A stretch of 64,000 nt of DNA from Aquanectria penicillioides. Taxonomy: Eukaryota; Ascomycota; Sordariomycetes; Hypocreales; Nectriaceae. The notes below the pieces were generated by a model, which saw only the letters and a program-made list of their open reading frames with translations, was not told the DNA's origin and did not search any database. Where the stretch lies: NCBI GenBank assembly GCA_003415625.1, contig PYIU01000001.1, positions 2,824,383 through 2,888,382 of the forward strand. The letters run 5' to 3'. Below, in pieces: positions 58,836-64,000 of this stretch. Position numbers and translations under genes: made by a program. The stretch's first letter is position 1. The number at the start of each line of letters is the position of its first letter.

Positions 58836-61800
58836 CATTTAGAGGTTATAGTAAGGAGAAGCCTTTAAGTTATTTAAAAAGACACTAAAGTATTTAATTA
58901 AACTCTTTAATAATACTTTTAAGCTATTATTAAGAACTTAAAGAAATAGTAGATAATTAATTATAAAGATCTAAAAATTCCTAAATACTAAAAAACCTAT
59001 TATTTCTATAAAAATAAAGAGCGCTAAAATTAAAAATAATACTAAAGGTAAATAAAAATACTAATATAAGTTTGCATTTTAAAAAAAGAAAACCTACTAC
59101 TATAATTAGGGCAAATATATAGAAAAATTTAATAATTTAATATAATGCTAATATATTAGCATAAAGGCATATAAGGCAAAATAATAGTGCAAATAATATA
59201 TAAGCATTTAATTAAATACTTTTAAATATTAAAGCATACTTAAGACTGCCAAAAGCTTAGTTTATAGACTAAAAAAGAAGAAAAAAAAGAAAGAAGAAAA
59301 TTACTTAACCTTTAATTAATTATAAAGAATAGGAAATTTTTATTATTTTTACCAGTCTTTAGACTTTAGCTAAAGGGCGCATATATATACTTATTACTAT
59401 TTTAATTGACTACTTTACTTATTATTATTAACTTTAAAAAGCCAGTTTAAATTTATTAAGATAAAGCCTTATTAAATATAATACTACTATCCTTTTTCTT
59501 TACTTTTCCTAATTATTTTAGTATATATCTTAATTTATTTTATTATTTTATTCTTTTATTATATATATATATTATTTTATTGCAACTTATAACCTTAAGA
59601 GTTAGGCAACTGGCCTATACTTCTTTATATATATATATTAAAACACTTATTATAGGAATTCTAATAACTATAATTTATTAATACCTTTAGATAAAAAAAT
59701 AAAGAGAATATTTAATTAAATGCAATTAAACCCCTTAAGCCCTATTAAAAGTAAAGGGAGTTAATATAATCAATAATCTTTAACTATTCTTTTTAAGTTA
59801 ATTAATACTATTAATATTAATATTCCTAAAGAGAATAAACTAAATATACTAGCTAAAATAATAAAAGCAACTATTACCCCTATTTAATTGCTTAATATAA
59901 TTTTTAATAGAAGAAATATTATATATTTCCTTAAATTATATAATAGATTTATAACTAGCTAAAAAGTTATAAATAGTATAAAAAGTAAAGCTCTTATATA
60001 CTATATAACCTTTAAAGTATCTTAAGATATTATAAACTTACTAAAAGGCAATAATTAGGCTGCTATAAAGCAAAACCTCTTAAAAACCTTTAAGTACTAG
60101 AATTTAAATTAATTAAATCCACTTAAGAATAAGCTTTAGTAAATAAATATAACTTTAATTTAGTCTATAAAATATAGAGTTATCCTTTAGTAGCTTATAA
60201 AGTATGCCTAATTTAATAAAAAAGCAGATTCTATTAGCTAAAAGGCTTCTATAATATAGGCTTAAGCTATTTATAATACTATACTAAAAAACATTATTAT
60301 TAATATCTATTAATAAAAAGGGAAATACTTAAATACCTTAAGAACAATAAAGTATAAGAAAATAATTAGGTTAATTAAAAACTTTCTTAATGCTAAAAAA
60401 GGAATTTAAATCTTTTAGATAGAAGGAAAGGATAATAACTTTAGATATTTTAGAAAAACTAAAAAACCTTTTGCTTATTAAAATCAGCTTTAGCATTAAG
60501 AGCTTAAGTTCCTTAATTCTATCTAAAGCTTAAAAGGAAAGTTAAGTCTTCTTATTAAAGGAATAAAGAAGCTATAAATTAATATAGCTTAAAATATTAT
60601 AAATAAGTTATAAAAATTAAAGAGAATTATATACTAAAAGATTAATTAATTAAAAATAAAATTATTATTATTAATTAAAAACAACCTTAATTAAGTAAAA
60701 GAATCTAATTATATACATCCCTATTATAACTTCTATATTAATGCAAGTTATAATAGAGATCTAAAGTGCTTCTATTATATAGAAGTAAGGCATTTTTTAA
60801 ACTATTGCCTACTTTTTATAGAAGATAAAAAAAGGGAATTTATAGACTATAATAGCAATACTAACTTTATTTAGATAGGGCAATAGAAACTTTTACTACC
60901 CTTAAAACTAATATATAAGCTTACTATTAAAAGAGAAATAAAAAAAATAGTTATTTTATAGATTCTAAAATTCCCTACCTTTAAGATTTATAGCTAAGCT
61001 AAAGTTATAATAGCAAATAAGCTAAATGCATAGAAATAGCAAATTGCTAAAAAAAAGAAGCATTTAATTAAAGACTTTCTTAAGCATACTAATTAACTAA
61101 AGTATAGCTCCTTAATGCTTAGTAGGAATTCCCTTAAGGAGACCTAAAAACCTAAAGTTAACTGTATCTTTATTAATAATTAAGCTATAGAATTAATTAA
61201 TAACTCTTTTATTGCTAATATTATATTAAAAACTAATACTGCAAAATGCATAAAAGTAGAATTAAAAGAGGAATTAGCTAATTAAAAAGAGAAAAAGGGA
61301 ACTTAATCTTCTATTTAAATTATAAATAGGGAACTTATTAAAGATAAAGAGATTACTAATATTATCCTTAAAGAAAAGAATTAAAATGCTTTTAATTAAA
61401 TGCTTAAGGTTATTTAAATAAAAAGACAAATTTATAAAAAAATAGTAAAATTAAAAGTTTAAATAACTATTAAGGACTTAATTACCTTTAACCCTCCTTT
61501 AGGTAATAATATTTTAAAGATAGTTTTTAATTATATAAAAGGAATAAAAGAAGTTAAATAGGTAAAATCTAAACCTTTACTAAAAAAGAAATAAGTTTAA
61601 TAAGCTATTAATCTAATTACAATTAATAATCTAAAAGCAATATTCTTAAAGGAGTACTTTAACTATATTGCTAAGCAGTATAATATTAATAGTATATTAA
61701 TTAAAAAGGAATTTAAACTTTATTATATACTATTGCCTAAAAAATACTTTATTAAGAATTAAAAAAGTATTAATAAAGTTAATATTAGCTATATAATAAC

Positions 61801-63846
61801 TAAAGGGAGAAAAGTTATATTTAATTAAATGCATTTAATAGTCTATATAAACATTTTAAACTAATAGCATTAAAGAACTTTAGTTTAATGCTAAAAACTG
61901 CTAAAAATTTAAGTAAAGTTAAATAACCTTAATAGAATAATTTAAAAAGCTTTAATAGATTTTAGATTAAAAGGAAATATTATCTTTAATAAAATAGCAT
62001 AAAAATGCAAGCTAAAAGTAAAGCCTATAGAAGCTTTTATTATATCTTACTTTAATAATTAAATCTAAATGCATAAAGAAGTAAATATTAAGCTATTTCT
62101 TAAAAATATTTAAATAGTATAAAGATTTTATATTGCTTTAAGAGAATATATTTCTATTCCTTTTATTTTAGGAATGCCCTTTATTAAAGCTACTAAAGTT
62201 ATATTTAATTATATATCTTTAAAAGGAAAAATGCTTCTTTAATATTAATTTAGCTTAATTAAGATTATTATATCTACTGCTAGAAATATTAAATAGAATG
62301 CCTTAAGGAGTATAGAGACTACTTAAGGCAATTAAAGATAAGTTTCTAAAGTTCTTTTAGACTAATAGAATTATAGGGTCTAAAAGAAAATAATAATAAG
62401 CAATTAATTAAATAGTTAGATAAGGCATTAATAAAAGCAATAATTTAATTAATAGTTAGGAATTAATTAAAGGTTAATTATATAAAGGTAATAAAGGTAA
62501 AGAAGAAGCTATAATTAACTATATATTAAAAAGGGAAGGTAGCACTTATTAATACAATATATAAATAAAAAGCTAATAAAATATATCCTAAAGACAATAT
62601 TCTATTAAATAGATCTATCCCTAAAGGGGATCTATATTAAAAGGAGAAAAGATAGAAAGAAGTAAAAAGAGACTTTAAAGAGAAGTTTAAGTACTTAAAG
62701 CTTTTAATACTTAAGTTCTTTAAAATAGCTAAAGGATTAAGGCTATATAGAGAAAGACTTTAGAAAGTAATTAATTAAATAGAAAGGATCCTTATTAATA
62801 AAGAAAGAAGTGTCCTTTTGGAAATTCTCTATAATAAAGAAGTAGCATTTATTTAAAATTTTAAGGAGTATAGAAGACTAAACCCTAAAGTGGCCTCTTT
62901 ATAGATCATTAAGATAACTAAATATAAAGCCTAGTAAATAGAAAATATCTTAATTCCTAAAGGATTAAAAAAGAAGGTTATTAAATTGCTAAAAACTTAA
63001 ATAAAAAGAGAAATCCTTTAAAAGTCTTATACTGCCTATTAGAACCTATATATATTAGTAGTAAAAAAGAATAGTAGACTTTATTTAATTAATTTAGCTA
63101 AAAGATATAATATATATATAATATAAAATAGATTAATTCCTTTAGAAGCTAATAAATTTTTAGCTAAATTTAAAATATATAAAATCTTAACTTTTTTAGA
63201 CTTCTTTTTAAAATATAATTAAATTTCCTTAATAGAGAAAAGTTAGGATTTAATAACTTTTAATATACTATTAAGGCTTCTTAAGATATATACCTTATTG
63301 TAAGAAGGAATTAATTTAATAGTATAGTTCTTAAGGATTATAATTAAAATCCTCTTTAATTTATTACTAAAAGTCTATTAAGCCTTTTTAAATAATATTA
63401 CTATTAAAAAACTAAAGATTAAATATAATAAAAAGAAAATACTCTTTAATATATAGAAATTTATCCTAAAGCATTTAATTAATTTAAATAAAACTCTTTT
63501 AAATATTAAGCTATTTAAGTGTATAATTTCTATAGAGAAGTTAAAGTTCTATTAGTATATTGCAGTTATTATTAAATATTTATGCAGTATAGCTAAAAGG
63601 CAGCCAATAAAGGAAAAAGTAATTAAGATTAATAAATAGAAAAAATACTATAACCTAAAGTAAGTTAAAGCATTTTTAGGAATTATAGGCTATTATTAAA
63701 TTTAAATTAAAAGATATATTTAAATTGCTAGACCTTTTATTTAATTATTAAGAAAGAATGCTATATAAATATAGGGTAAGGAATAAGTTAATACTATAGC
63801 AGTTCTTAAAGAAAAGATAATTTTTACTTCTATTCTAGTAATATTA
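58455..63846 (+). mobile_element. RIP-mutated Ty3/Gypsy retrotransposon, right copy, truncated by the telomere
   Basis: The 5' LTR (58455-58835) is followed by gag on the plus strand, a CCHC-type knuckle ('CFYYIEVRHFLNYC' at about 60,756-60,800, with Cys/His positions partly lost), an aspartic protease region (about 61,930-62,240, ending 'ISIPFILGMPFIKATKVIFN'), and reverse transcriptase into RNase H ('VKAFLGIIGYY' near 63,665, then 'IARPFI' and 'KEKIIFTSILV' just before the telomere). It mirrors the left copy base for base in order, from 51,372 outward, and stops where TTAGGG repeats start. Integrase and the 3' LTR are missing. It cannot encode a functional protein. Confidence 0.78.
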
Positions 63847-64000
63847 GGGTTAGGGTTAGGGTTAGGGTTAGGGTTAGGGTTAGGGTTAGGGTTAGGGTTA
63901 GGGTTAGGGTTAGGGTTAGGGTTAGGGTTAGGGTTAGGGTTAGGGTTAGGGTTAGGGTTAGGGTTAGGGTTAGGGTTAGGGTTAGGGTTAGGGTTAGGGT
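63844..64000 (+). repeat. Telomere, (TTAGGG)n
   Basis: 157 bases of perfect TTAGGG repeat (26 full units and one base) run to the end of the window. The G-rich strand reads 5' to 3' towards the end, as expected for a right chromosome end. No degenerate or interspersed subtelomeric repeats precede it; it joins directly to retrotransposon sequence. Confidence 0.98.

Noticed and set aside
1..64000. tRNA, rRNA or CRISPR arrays
   Set aside because: No cloverleaf with A/B boxes, no rRNA-like sequence and no regularly spaced direct repeats with unique spacers were seen; CRISPR is not expected in a fungus.

Overview
The window is the right-hand end of a chromosome of a filamentous ascomycete (Pezizomycotina). 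Evidence: it ends in an uninterrupted TTAGGG array; genes carry short GT..AG introns of about 50-70 nt with CTAAC-like branch points; and the gene families are typical of such fungi (CFEM/Pth11-like receptor, LaeA-like methyltransferase, LysM proteins, AA9 monooxygenase, heme-thiolate peroxidase, Zn2Cys6 factor). A species cannot be named from the sequence alone.

Layout. 1-39.4 kb is a gene-poor subtelomeric 'gene graveyard' of normal base composition. From left to right: a broken GH35 glycosidase, a broken DapA-type aldolase, a TauD-type dioxygenase with four in-frame stops, a decayed Zn2Cys6 regulator (tail to tail with the dioxygenase), an intact NmrA-like protein, a mosaic of fragments (LysM protein, chitinase-type LysM piece, P450 piece, transposase-like tail, a diverged LTR), a CFEM-GPCR with two indels, a spliced pseudokinase gene, an eight-exon LaeA-like methyltransferase, a secreted HEWGH protein, a fold-back MITE pair, a secreted protein with a frame break, a GH78 rhamnosidase gene interrupted by the same MITE family, a broken AA9 LPMO, and an intact heme-thiolate peroxidase.

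39.4-63.8 kb is extremely A+T-rich DNA, the product of repeat-induced point mutation (RIP). It holds a Copia-type remnant, a 12.4 kb Ty3/Gypsy element with two LTRs, a 1.7 kb spacer, and a second copy of the same Gypsy element in the opposite orientation, cut off by the telomere within its RNase H region. The two copies form an inverted repeat with arms of about 5.4 kb. 63,844-64,000 is the telomere (about 26 repeats).

Functionally, the left part looks like the ruin of a carbohydrate/organic-acid catabolic neighbourhood (glycosidase, keto-deoxy-sugar-acid-type aldolase, dioxygenase, regulator, NmrA-like sensor), and the right part like plant-cell-wall and secreted functions (GH78, AA9, peroxidase, HEWGH protein). 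Most nonsense codons that can be placed against the family pattern are explained by C-to-T or G-to-A changes, consistent with RIP also touching genes. Genes that read as intact are NmrA-like, pseudokinase, LaeA-like, HEWGH protein and heme-thiolate peroxidase.
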